NCBI GenBank assembly: GCA_035578155.1
Contig: JAPWDM010000046.1
Coordinates: 1,530,912 to 1,594,911 of the forward strand
Reading direction: 5' to 3'
DNA length: 64,000 nucleotides
DNA from: Brachynemurus nebulosus
Taxonomy: Eukaryota > Arthropoda > Insecta > Neuroptera > Myrmeleontidae
This document shows positions 11,638-22,379 of this stretch, in pieces. The notes beneath the pieces were generated by a model, which worked only from the letters and a program-made list of their open reading frames with translations, was not told where the DNA came from and did not search any database. Numbering within the stretch: the first letter of the stretch is position 1; each line of letters opens with the position of its first letter. Position numbers and translations under genes: made by a program.

Positions 11638-12234
11638 CCTAGAAAGAAATTGAAAACATAAAATATTATATACAGTCGTTATTCATGTTATTGACGGTTT
11701 AACTTATTGACAATGACCGTAGTTTGTGTTTGTGTGGTAATTCGCACATACGTATGGTTTGTCTATAACTTGAGGTAAACTACGATCCTTGTCAATAAGT
11801 TAAATTGTCAAAAACTTGAGTGACGATTGTAATATTATATAATGTAATATATTTTATTGATTTTTGAAAATTTTTTCTCCGTCAGTAAGCTAAATTATTT
11901 CAATTGAAGAGCTTATTCCAAAAACACCAACTGTCAATTTTTTTAAAAAATTCTAATAATGACGCCACCCTATAGATTTTTTAACTATGTTGTAGTTTAA
12001 ACGGTTTCCACAAAAATATTATTTCTTGTGAGATATAAGCAAATAAAATATTGTCAGTTCTACAAAAAAAAATATTTGTCAAACATTTGTTAATTATAGT
12101 AATATTGCCAGTTCTGCAAAATAAAACATTTGTCAATTATAGTTCTGACAATAATTTCCTTATATTGAAAATTTTGAATTTCTGACAAGTGCTGTTTTTG
12201 GAATAAGCTTTTCAATTAGTTAAGTTATTAAATG
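11638..12234. other. Unassigned AT-rich sequence
   Basis: No gene or element is recognised. Two similar phrases on ACTTATTGACAATGACCGTAG (about 11702) and its inverted relative near 11785-11812 form a loose inverted repeat. Confidence 0.3.
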
Positions 12235-12563
12235 ATGTCCGCAAGACCCTCACGGACCGCCATAAGTTATATGAGATCCCCAGGATCCTTTTTTACTGTT
12301 AGAGAGGTAAACTTTTTACTAAAATTTTTCTAGATGAATAAAAGTTATGTTGTATGAGTTCCGCTAGGGTTCATTGACCCCAAAATTGTTAAAAATCCAA
12401 TAACTGACCGATTTTGAAAGTTTTCTTACTGTTTTCTCACATTATTTTAGATAGATATAGATTACGTTATGTAAGGTCCGCCAGGGTCTATGGGACCTAA
12501 AAGTGTCAAAAATAAAGTAACCGACCGATTTTGCAAAGTTTTTCACTGTTAGAGAGCTAAGCT
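12235..12563 (+). repeat. 119-bp tandem array, left block
   Basis: About three diverged units containing GGTCCGCCAGGGTCTATGGG, then AACCGACCGATTTTG and CACTGTTAGAGAGCTAA. They match the array resuming at 14819, so the two blocks were once continuous and were split by the insertion at 12564-14818. Confidence 0.85.
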
Positions 12564-12751
12564 GGGGTTCTGATCTAACACTCAATGAGTATAGATCTGT
12601 TTAATTGTTGTTGATAGTGATAAATAATCATTAACTAATAAGCATTCGTTTGTGTAATACAATTAACATACATACGTACATACATACAGAAAAGTGATAT
12701 ACAGTGTGTTTCCAATAAGTACCCCTTACAGGGGTACTTATAGATGTCAAT

Positions 12752-13690
12752 ATGTTCGCACCACCAGGTAGCGATAAAATACAAGTGATGGAGACCATTA
12801 ACAGCGAAAGGACCAACAGTACACCAGCAACATCAGAAAAAAATAGTAATAACAAAAAAAACATGTTATCAGTACTAGAAGTGATGAAACACCAGCTCAA
12901 AAATATCTCATCTCTGCTATACCAATACGAAATCGTTTCCAATGTCTTAGTGACGATGAGGAAGAGGTTACAAGAATACCAAATGTTGTTAGAAATCCAC
13001 CCCATAACAACAAGATACCTCCACTTTTCATACACGAAATAGAAAACTACCGAGAACTACTAGATGACCCTAATAAAGTTCTAAAAGAAAATTTCACCAC
13101 ACAACAAAAACGAAATCGAGTCATCAAAATTAATTTAAACTCAGTTGACGATTATAGAGCTTTAACGTCATTTTTTGATAAAAACAAAGTGAAGTACCAT
13201 TCATTTTGTTCTCCTGATGCTAAACAATTCTCTGTTGTGATTGGTAATGTTCCATATATTTTAACTGAGGAAGAAATACTAGAAGAACTGGCACAGTCAT
13301 ATGCGGTTAATAAAGTAACCAGATTATTAAATCGAAACAAAAAGCCAACGCCACTTTATGTCGTAGAATTGGATTCAACTAATCCAAAGTGTAAAGACAT
13401 ATTTGAATTAAAAGAACTATTTAAGGCAGTGATTAGAGTGGAACCCAGAAGACAAAGCAAAAATATACCCCAGTGTACATGATGCCAGCGCTATGGGCAT
13501 ACCAAAAATTACTGTAAGCTCGATATGAGGTGTGTAAAGTGCTTAGAACCTCACCATTATTCTAAATGCACAAAACGTCCAGAACAACCACCCAAATGCG
13601 TCAATTGTCAGGAAAACTATCCTGCAAACTATAAGGGATGCGTTTATTAACAAAACTTAAAACTCCGGCTTTCCAATACGGCAAAAACAC
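12752..13690 (+). pseudogene. Jockey-clade ORF1 (gag-like, zinc knuckles)
   Basis: ORF1 protein of a Jockey-type LINE, an RNA-binding nucleocapsid-like chaperone. From the ATG at 12752 it runs about 50 codons, then shifts frame near 12900. The second frame contains NRFQCLSDDEEE, typical of the N-terminal part, then a PRE_C2HC-like domain (about 13120-13450; FSVVIGNVP, YVVELDST). Three CCHC knuckles follow (13466-13650): CT*CQRYGHTKNYC, CVKCLEPHHYSKC, and a third with the His replaced (CVNCQENYPANYKGC). A TGA at 13480-13482 sits inside the first knuckle, and TAA follows the third. At least one frameshift and one stop make it non-functional. Confidence 0.85.
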
Positions 13691-13742
13691 AGAAAATACA
13701 AAATAAACCAACCACAGTTTTTAACAGTACTGAGCCACACTC

Positions 13743-13775
13743 AGGTGTAAAAGTAGCAATTTTTAGTATTTTTAG
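13743..13775 (+). repeat. Left inverted repeat around cysteine-rich fragment
   Basis: GGTGTAAAAGTAGCAATTTT followed by TAGTATTTTTAG. It is the reverse complement of 14175-14205 with about one mismatch, so it is a candidate terminal inverted repeat of about 31 bp. Confidence 0.75.
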
Positions 13776-13811
13776 CCACTGCTGCACCTATCACCAGGTG
13801 TAGCAGTGGCT
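13774..13811 (+). other. 38-bp hairpin
   Basis: Arms AGCCACTGCTGCACCT and AGGTGTAGCAGTGGCT (16 bp each, one G-T type mismatch) are separated by 6 nt. It overlaps the inner end of the left inverted repeat. Confidence 0.8.
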
Positions 13812-14088
13812 GAATAAGAAGAAGAATCCGCTCGTGTGGGGGTGAAAGAAGATTGACGAACACTTGAGACCAATTACAACAGCACGTCCTGTAGCTCCCG
13901 AGGAATTACTTTCCCTCATAGTGTGCGCTTGCAAAAACGACTACGTCGGTAACTGCGAATGCAGAAAGAGTGGTCCAAACTGCTCAAGCATATGCGGTAA
14001 TTGCTCAGGGCTAGGATGTGATAACAGGGATACGAACATCATAGACGAATATTTAGAAGAGGAGGGCGCTATGTTTGAAGAGGACTAA
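13811..14088 (+). pseudogene. Cysteine-rich (CXC-like) C-terminal protein fragment
   Basis: The frame through 13864-14088 extends upstream to about 13811 past a TGA (about 13843), as W-L-N-K-K-K-N-P-L-V-W-G-stop. It holds the block RPVAPEELLSLIVCACK, then cysteines spaced C-x-C-x7-C-x-C-x6-C-x3-C-x2-C-x4-C, then an acidic tail (DEYLEEEGAMFEED). As a pattern from general knowledge, this resembles the C-terminal tail of uncharacterised multi-copy arthropod proteins (NP..WG, PI.T..PAP..LL, Cys cluster, acidic end) and loosely the tesmin/CXC fold. I cannot name the parent gene. The internal stop and absent N-terminus mark a fragment. Confidence 0.55.
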
Positions 14089-14174
14089 TCGCAATTTTCT
14101 TTTACAAAACACAATCCTGTATAAAAAAAATTAGTTTCCTTAGTGATAATGTGTTATACTTTTTCCAAAAAATT

Positions 14175-14205
14175 TAAAAATACTAAAAATTGCTACTTTC
14201 ACACC
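14175..14205 (-). repeat. Right inverted repeat around cysteine-rich fragment
   Basis: AAAAATACTAAAAATTGCTA continuing CTTTCACACC; mirror of 13743-13775. A related, diverged phrase (TTTGCCTACTTCTACACTCC) follows at about 14358-14382. Confidence 0.75.
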
Positions 14206-14794
14206 CTCCATAACTCAGGAACTCTTCACTTCAGCAAGATTATGCATAGGACTATTTTTGTTCGCAATTTAATGTAGATTATTTTTGTATAGGTACTTTT
14301 TGCGTTAAACTTTATAGTTTTCGAAATATTTAAAAAAAAACTGACGAAAACCGTTAATTTGCCTACTTCTACACTCCTCCCCCCAAAACCCGACGCTCAA
14401 AATGGTGTAACTTCTTATCAAACAATATGTGGACAATACATAGAACAATTTGGAGTTGAAGTGAAACTGTTACTTTGGATGTTGAGGTTTGAGTCTAATT
14501 GCACCATACTATTATTAATTAAGGGAGAAAAAAAATTATTTTCGAACTTATTTTTTCATACAAATATAATATAAACATAATTTATTTATGTATAGGTATA
14601 ATTATTAAATACTGCGAGTGCAATCATTTTGTTATTATAAAAAATTATATTATATACTATTAATTAGGTTATAAAATTAATTTAAGTTACTGAGAGATCA
14701 TTTATTGATGACCCTTTAAAGCCAAGTTATTGTTATTTTATGTATATCTATATTAAAAATGACATGTATAACATTTTAAGTGTTGGTCTGACTA
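14206..14794 (+). other. Non-coding distal part of the Jockey-type insertion
   Basis: Contains GTTTTCGAAATATTTAAAAA and a C-rich stretch near 14378-14390, then AT-rich sequence up to AATAAA. It could be 3' UTR of the LINE, 3' flank of the cysteine-rich gene, or both. No coding motif was seen in the frame 14359-14574. Confidence 0.35.
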
Positions 14795-14818
14795 AATAAA
14801 CTTTAATCAACACAAAAA

Positions 14819-15390
14819 AGAGCTAAGCTATTTTGGATAGATATAGATTAGGTTATTTAAAGTCCACCAGGGTCCACGGGACCCAAAAATGTCAAAAATA
14901 AAATAAATGACCGATTTTGGAAATTTTTTCACTGTTACAGAGGTAAACAATTTTAGATGGATATAGCGCAAAATAACCGCGCGATTTTAAAAATTTTCTC
15001 ATTGTTAGAGCAGTAAACTATTTTAGATAGATATAGATTAGCTAAGTATGATCCGCCAGAGTCCATGGGACCCAAAAATATCAAAAATAAACTAACCGAC
15101 CAATTTTGAAATTTTTTTCACCCTTAGAGAGCTAAACTATTTTAGATAGATATAGATTACGTTATGTAAGGTCCGACAGAGTCCACGGGACCCAGAAGTG
15201 CTAAAAATAAAATAACTGACCGATTTTGAAAGTTTCTCCACTATTACAGAGGTAAACAAACTATTTTAGATAGGTACAGCTTGTGTTATCTGAGATTCGT
15301 AAGTGTCCTGCGGATCCAAACGCGGCAAAAAAAAACTACACAACGGGTTTTGAAAATACTTTTGCTGTTAGAAAGATAAAATATCCTATA
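14819..15390 (+). repeat. 119-bp tandem array, right block
   Basis: About four to five units. The phrase CTATTTTAGATAGATATAGA starts at 15018 and 15137, giving a 119-bp period. Each unit carries GTCCACGGGACCCA-like sequence and a GACCGATTTTG block. Units are diverged by many substitutions, so the array is old. Confidence 0.85.
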
Positions 15391-16206
15391 TATGGTGTAA
15401 GATAAATAATTCTTATTCTTTTGAGGGGTGACTCATAGCACCCTGTAGACACTAAAACCACAGGAATTTTTTCAGAATTAACAGTTTGAAAAAATCGCAA
15501 ATTGATTGGCTTCATGATGTTCCCAATTTTTCCTAAGTACGGCCCTGACCAAATTATTCATGAATACCTTCTTACTATCAAAGGTACAAAACAATTTTAT
15601 TGATTAAAATTCAATAAAATTTTACAAACTTGTTTAACTTCTAGTTACTGTTTATTACAAACAAAACATAAATGTATACAGTGTCTCACTGCTAAAACTG
15701 GACGAAACTTTTTCATAACTTTTGGTAATGATTCACATTTGGATAGTGATTTTTTGTAACTGACCATGTCTCCGATTTTGTTATTTTCTACACCACCCAG
15801 GAGGTATATTAAAAGGCGCATTTTTTTAACGTGGTTTCGCCTTTAGGTCTCGTCCACTTGCTTGAATATTACTCACTTTTCGAAAGTGAGATAACTGTTG
15901 CGATTTTACTATTATGGACGCAAACCAAAACGACCTCCTGAAATTGCGGTGAGGTATCTCTCTATGTACACAATTATAATATTATTAATCAAATTACTTA
16001 AATAATAAAAATGTAAATTATTTAAAACTACTTACGCGAATCATGCTCACATGAAACTTGATAAAAATTAGGCTATTATAATAATAAGTGCTGGAAATAG
16101 TCTCCACGAACTCGAAGACATGCCTTGAATATTCTTGAACACAAATTTATATGAAAAAAAACCAAAAATTTAGTAGTATTCAACACAAAATTCACTATTT
16201 ACAAAC
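15391..16206. other. Unassigned sequence
   Basis: No gene or element is recognised. A GC-richer patch at 15775-15960 (CACCACCCAGGAGG, TTTCGCCTTTAGGTCTCGTC) looks unlike its surroundings but holds no coding motif. Confidence 0.3.
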
Positions 16207-16679
16207 TTATAAATATAGCGCGGACTTATAGTGCAGATCATAAATTATCCTGTCAAAAATTGCCGGAAAAACGTATCACCATTCGTTAGAAGCGGCACAT
16301 AATTTATCTATTTTTCATAAATACATTTATAATTATTTTCTAAATGCGCTTTATAGTTTGTGTGACACGAACTAAAGAGGTACTCTACAAATATATTTTG
16401 TTTTGAAAACAAAAAAATTTCATATGAACAACATAGTCGCTCAATTTAAGTTTGTAACATCACTCGCGCGACGAACGAACACAGTTTAATTTGATCAACT
16501 GCATGTGAATTATGTAAACAACTATTCGAAGAAAAAATTTTTTTTTCATAGACTGAAGCTATAAATCATCCTGTCAAAAAATTGAATTGTTGAAAAAACA
16601 TATATGAGAGGAGCGTACTCTTGTAAATTTTTATGAGGAGATATTTCTTGTACAAATATACAGATAAATTAAAACTATT

Positions 16680-17480
16680 ACATAATTCGATTTCACCACT
16701 GGGTTGGTCATCGAAAAGATGCTTGAATAGCGAAATCTGGCAAAAGTTCTAAAATATTTTTTCAATAATCAGAAAAGATATAAAAAATCCTTAATCAATG
16801 GATTGACCAACGAAAAAGTAACCAAGTACCGATATTTAGAATAAGTTCTAGAATATTCTTTTTGAAAATTATAAAAAATATCGAATATCTGATTTCACTA
16901 CCAAATTTTTCATGGAAAAGCGATCAATTAACGGAATTCGGTAAAAGTTCGAGAATATTCTATTCTGAAAATAGAAAATATATCCAAAAACCAACTTCAC
17001 CATTGGTTTGGGCATCAAAAAAGTCTCCAAATAGCAAAATTCGTCAAAGGTTCTAGAATATTCTTTTTGAAAATCAGAAAAATTATTGAAAATTTGGCAT
17101 CACCATCAGATTGTTCATCAAAAAAGTGACCAAAAAATGAAATTTGGTAAAAGTTCTAGAATATTCTATGTGAAAATCAGATAAGATAACCAAAACTTGA
17201 TTTCACCACCGAATTAATTAGTTAAAAAGGATCCATGTAGCGAAATTTAACGAAAGTTCGAGAATGTTCTATCTGGAAATCAGCAAAGATTAAAAAAAAT
17301 TTACTTGACCATTTGTTTAGTCATCGAAAAACAAGTTAAATGCAGCTGAAAAGATTTGACAAAAGTTTCTATTCGAAAATTAATAAAGATGTCGAAAAAC
17401 CAATATCACTATTAGAAGAATTATTGAAATAAAAGCTAAATAAAGATATTTAACAAAAGTTTTAGAATGTTTTTTGTGAA
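16680..17480 (+). repeat. 102/103-bp satellite with heat-shock-element motif
   Basis: About eight units sharing a GATTTCACCACC-AAATAGCGAAATTCGGTAAAAG-like consensus. Five consecutive units carry a perfect nTTCnnGAAnnTTCn at 16846, 16948, 17051, 17154 and 17257 (spacing 102, 103, 103, 103): TTCTAGAATATTC in three, TTCGAGAATATTC and TTCGAGAATGTTC in the others. Several are followed by TTTTTGAAAATCAGAAAA, adding further GAA pentamers. The first unit (about 16745) and the last ones (about 17360, 17458) are degenerate. Binding by HSF is inference from the known consensus. Confidence 0.85.
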
Positions 17481-17515
17481 TCTTCTGTTCGAGAACTAGC
17501 AAAGGTAACGAATTA

Positions 17516-18045
17516 TTTATTATAAACTGGTTATAATTGATGAATTTAGGCTCCATTAGTCGCATGGATTTGGTTAATGATAGTGTATTTTTTTAAAAAT
17601 GACAAATCGTTACTTTTCGCAATCGTAAACTTTAATCGTAAATATCTCCTAAACGGTGCGTCGTAGCTCAAAAATAATGAAATTTTTGAAGACTTAAGCG
17701 GAGCAAGTTGTGGGTATTCCATACATATTGCGACTATCAAGACCTACTTTTCGTTATCGAAAATTATCGATACCACGTAACTTGTCATAAATTGGTTATA
17801 ACTAGTTAATTTAGGTTCTGTTAGTCCCATTGACCTGGTCAGTAACAGAGCAATTTTCTAAAAAACTACTTTTCGTTAACTTTCGCTATCGAAAACTTTA
17901 ATCGTAAATATGTCCTAAACGCTGCGTCGTAGCTCAAAAATAACGAAATTTTTGGAGGCTTAAGCGAAACAAGTTGTGGGTATTCCGAACGGATTGCGAC
18001 TGTCAAAACCTACTTTTCGTTATCGAAAATTATCGATATCGAAAA
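17516..18045 (+). repeat. 265-bp direct duplication
   Basis: Two units. GGTTATAATTGATGAATTTA at 17529 corresponds to GGTTATAACTAGTTAATTTA at 17794. Both contain AACGGTGCGTCGTAGCTCAA (second with AACGCTGCG), TTATCGAAAATTATCGATA and CAAGTTGTGGGTATTCC. Identity is about 85% by eye. Confidence 0.85.
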
Positions 18046-18714
18046 TAACGATATTTCCAAAATGGATGATATAAGGAAAGGAAGTATTCTTTCAAATAAA
18101 TAATATCTACTATAAATTATACTTATTTTTCGTTATCAAAATCTTTCGATCGAAAACAGATAGCAAATAGTATCCAATTTTTTTAAACTTATAGTTGTAA
18201 TTTTTTATATTGTTACTCATGTTGGTTTATTACGTTTTTATGCTCAATAAATAATCAGAAGATAAAATATTTTCCTACTTTTTTGCTTCTACGATAATTT
18301 CAATAAACTACATACATACTTAATATAATTAACAACTATAACTAAAAACTAAATTACTTAATAGTTAATATTAATAGTTGAATTTTTCAGTCATTAATTG
18401 CAAAAAAAAAAAATATTTTTGTCATTGGTTATTAATTATTAGTTGCAACTAACATCTAGGCATCTAGCCAGTATTGGACTACTGTTTTGTTGAAAATTAA
18501 TATATTAATAAGGTGTGCTACACTTCACTGAAAGTATCATTTTTCTTTGCATTTACGTAATAACAATTAAAATTTGTAGATAACTATAGATTTGGAGATT
18601 ACAGTTTATTTTCATTTTTTAACCCCTGATACTTGTTTTTGCGCTACTGGAGAACACTCAATTTTTTGACAGGATGATTTATAGTACACTATAGAGTCCG
18701 GGCTCTACTTATAA

Positions 18715-20779
18715 ATTAATTTTTACAAATTATCGACTAATATTTACACATAAAAACTACACTATTTACAAACAACGATTTTATTTAAGCTAAAATTAAT
18801 ATATTTAATTTACAAAAAATTTAGAATATAATGCAACAATGAAAACGTATGTGTTTAAATTGAATTCCAGTATAAGAAAGTAATAACCATTACACATGGT
18901 ATGTAGTACATACATACATATGTTCGAATGACAACAATAGGTTCGTTACAGCTATCATAGCTATCATAGCTATTGCCAATGGGTTGTATGGGCCGTATGG
19001 ACGGTTGGCTCGTCTGACTGATAAAGTTATAGCAGCCTAACATATACAAAGAAAGAACCCATACGTCATCGAAACTGGAAAGTATATTTATCGTTTCTAA
19101 CTGAAAAATAATTTCGAGGACATTTATGTACTTGCTGCTTCTTTGAATATAAACGATTGATGTGAATTGATGAGCATACACAAAATGTTGTACTATGTTG
19201 TCAGTACATGTAATTACACTGTATTACAAAATATATTATTTTGATAAATAATTATTTCAAGTAAATTATTTAAATACGTTAAAATTTCTCTTTATATTTG
19301 AATCAGATTAACGTTAGATAAATAAAATAAAAATGTAGTTATCATTGTCATTGGTCGATTTTAATATGAAATAATTGCAGAGATTCTGAACAAAGGCTAT
19401 TTTTTTAATACATTTCAAGTTAGTCATTATTTTAATGTATTGTATTTGTACCGATACCAAATGTATATTATTTGTTGTAAATTTCGTATTTCTCATAGAT
19501 AAAGTGAAAGACATAAGAACATAAGGAACGACTTTCTATGTGGTGCCGAATTTACAACGCTTCCTACAAAATATACTATTTTAATGTGTACATATTGCAG
19601 AAAATATGAGTTATTAGTTAACACTTTCTTTTTCGCATGAAATTAAATTTGTTCATAAATAATATTGTACGTATAAAAAATATTTCAATTTTGTAGTTAA
19701 ATTTTCCGAGACACATTGTACGCAATGTTTACAATTTATACAAAATGAATACAAATGTTGCTGTTTTCAAAAAAGGTGGTTCCCAGATGTTTTTTTAAAA
19801 ACAGAAAATTATTTTACAAATACGAGATGGTGAGAGCCGGATTAAAAAAAAATTTAAGGGCCCCTTTTTTTGGTTTTGGAATTTATTTATGCACATGGTC
19901 GACAATGAAGTCACAAACATGTTTGTAATGTACCTAGAATATTTAAAAACAATTGTTGGCATTTAATGCATACTGTCTTCTTCCACAGTGTCGCAAGTAT
20001 AACTTTTAATTCGAATTTTTTGATAATGAAATAATAACGAATTATTTCGTTCTCTGTTTCAACAGAGATAGATAGTGAAAATCAGAGTTGTTTCCGCATC
20101 ATTTATATTTTCACTAAAATTAAATAACTAAAACAAAGATGGAATATCATAAAGTAGCGCTCTCAAGTATTAAATAAAATTATATTTCAGTTTATAAGAA
20201 TTTCAGTAATAAGACATATTAAAATAAAATTTATGGATGTAGCTCGAAATTTTGTTAACCCACATTTTTAATATATCTTGAAAACAAAAATTAATTTCTT
20301 TAATTTTTTAATTTTTTTAAGTCTTTATTAATAATTATACTTACAAAATATATTTATCTATTAAGTTTAAAATTTTTAAATTCTGTACGTTAAACAATTA
20401 ACCTGTAAACCGTTGTTTTTAAGCCGGCAAAAAATAGAAATAGCAATAAATAAAAGAAAAAAACAATATTCAAAAATCCTTCGACAATTTAGACAGCCAA
20501 TACAAGTTTGCAACTTGTTGCATATAAACAATCTACGTACTGTCAAATATAGCATGCTGGAACAAACCTATAAACATACATATTTGAAAATCATTAAATG
20601 TTTATATTATCCTTGAAACGAATCGGACATGTTTATCCAAACAAGTTTGCATTTGATAGTCGATTTTATTATGGGAATCTATCTGCTAGACAAAACACAC
20701 ACAAATATATTACGTAGTACAATCGTCAGTCAGTCATCTACATACATAATAAAAAAATTTAAAAATTGTTAATACATAA
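18715..20779. other. AT-rich sequence without recognisable features
   Basis: Contains a small 11-bp tandem (GCTATCATA, about 18951-18975). No coding motif in the minus-strand frames 18855-19181 or 19314-19514, nor in the plus frame 20413-20616. Confidence 0.35.
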
Positions 20780-21597
20780 ATATCTTTTTAGGGTTCCGAA
20801 AAAAAAATTTAGAAATTCTTATAATTGCTTGATGTAGGTTGGTTCTTTTTGTATTAGAAAGTGGAGATTAAAACATTTTTAAAACTTACCACATCGTATG
20901 GGGTATCGCTGGAAATTATTCGTAAAATAAAGGTTTCTTTTACCATTTTTTATTAATTTTTAACTCTGTTTACGAAATACTGAGGTAAAAACTTTTTTTT
21001 TACCAAAAACTGTTGAATTGGTTATTCAGAATGTCTGAAAAATTACAGGCGCTAGTATTTATTAAAAACACTCAATTAAAATTATTTCCGCTAATCTGTC
21101 TCAATAACTTTCAGAGATATAAGCAACCAAATTTTCGAAAATTTAAAAGTAATTTATAGAAAATGATTAACAGTAAATGAATTATTTTCCGAAATGCAAG
21201 TCCAGTCGATGAAGGAAACTGCTGAAAATAGTTATAGAAATACTACCATGTACCCTGTGGCGCGGGATAGTGTTACAAAGATCTTTTAAAATGAAGTTAA
21301 GGTTCTTTTAACAACTATTGTACACCAGTACACAAGTTTATGCATTTCTTTAAGAGACAGCGAAACGAATTACACGTAGTTATCACGTAGTAACACACGC
21401 AGAAGTAACATTGTCTAATATATTTATCATCTTTTTTATAATAATCTGTAAATAATGTAATGTGTCCTATATTTTATCCTGAAGTATGTGAAAATGATTA
21501 ATCATTAAAGAACCCTAACTTACAGTGTATGTAATACACACTTGACGAATTAAGTACATATATCTATCGTACTGTATTATTGTATTAGTATATTACC
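20780..21597 (+). repeat. Interspersed repeat family D, copy 1
   Basis: Starts GGGTTCCGAAAAAAAAATTT and includes TAAGGTTCTTTTAACAA, AAGTAACATTGTC and TGTAATACACACTTG. The same landmarks occur in the same order at 44540-45120 (copy 2). No protein is encoded. Confidence 0.6.
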
Positions 21598-21601
21598 TTA
21601 A

Positions 21602-22375
21602 CACGGCGTGTGTACACTATATTTTTAAGAACACGGTGTGTACACTGGGTCTTTCAGGGAACGGTCGTGTTATCAAAGTTTTCTAGGCTTCCAAAAAATC
21701 TCAAAAAATTCTGAGTTACTTTTTGGAATGTCTACTACATGGCCCAGCAGTTTCCAAAGTCAATAGTTTAAAACTGTTTTTAATAAAAATCGACCAGTAG
21801 TCCAAAAAGCATGAAAAATAAAATTTTGTAAAAAAATTCCTAACTCTACAATGAAGGAATATTAAAACAAATGGTTTTAGGCTTTTATAGCTTATACTAT
21901 GAGCTTTCAAATGAATATAATTTTTTTGGTATTGGCTCCAAAAAGTTGAATTATTCAAGCACCTGAAAATGGGGAATATTACAGGCAAGTCATAATAAAC
22001 GGAACAGTAATTATTTGGCACGTTATCCGTGTCATCTAAGGTAGATCCATCAACGAATTATAACGGTATACAGTAATTTATTTTAGGTTTAAAAAAACTT
22101 GAAAACTACGACAAAGATAAAAATAACACCATTCACTTTCCTTCGAAAATACTGACGCCGTGTGTACACTGACCCTTTTAGGGAACGGATGAAACTTTCA
22201 CTCGCTCGCATCAACAAGTCAATCGCCAGACCCGGGCATCCATTGGACTTTGAGTCCCCACTACTAACTAGATTTTTTACGGAGGGTAGCCAAAGCCCGC
22301 GCTTTATTCATGAGAGAGAAATTTTAGTCTTAAATTTCGACTGTTCCTTTAAAGACCCAGTGTACACACGCCGGG
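21602..22375. mobile_element. TTAA-flanked miniature element (piggyBac-like)
   Basis: Ends are inverted repeats: left CACGGCGTGTGTACACT (21602), right AGTGTACACACGCCGGG (to 22375), each bordered by TTAA (21598-21601, 22376-22379). The left end has a second copy of the motif (CACGGTGTGTACACTGGGTC, about 21633), and an internal one occurs at about 22156 (CGCCGTGTGTACACTGACCC). TTAA duplication is diagnostic of piggyBac-type transposition. At 774 bp with no transposase it must be non-autonomous. Confidence 0.7.
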
Positions 22376-22379
22376 TTAA

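Larger units (their letters stand above)
12564..14818 (+). mobile_element. Jockey-type LINE insertion with 11-bp target duplication
   Basis: The sequence AGAGCTAAGCT occurs immediately left (12553-12563) and right (14819-14829) of this block, inside the 119-bp array, so it is a target-site duplication. The block starts GGGGTTCTGATC, carries a gag-like ORF1, and ends with AATAAA (14795-14800) and a short A-rich tail. ORF2 (endonuclease and RT) is absent and replaced by a cysteine-rich fragment between inverted repeats. The copy therefore has both LINE ends but a rearranged interior. Confidence 0.7.
16207..18714. mobile_element. 2.5-kb inverted-repeat element carrying satellite DNA
   Basis: 16207-16262 and 18659-18714 are inverted repeats of about 56 bp, roughly 80% matched, with the shared inner block TCATCCTGTCAAAAA-TTG. 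A second copy of the inner block in the left orientation is at about 16557-16590. Between them lie the 102/103-bp satellite and a 265-bp duplication and no recognisable transposase. A non-autonomous DNA element is likely but the family is unknown. Confidence 0.5.

Noticed and set aside
13774..13811. Hairpin as a transcription terminator or microRNA
   Set aside because: No host gene context; perfect short stem without a microRNA-like length, and it lies at the edge of an inverted repeat.
16680..17480. CRISPR-like array
   Set aside because: Units are 102/103 bp with diverged sequence throughout, no conserved short repeat with unique spacers, and the genome is eukaryotic.
21716..22021. 101-codon minus-strand frame in the TTAA element as transposase
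   Set aside because: Hydrophobic, no piggyBac-type motif; the element is too short for a transposase.
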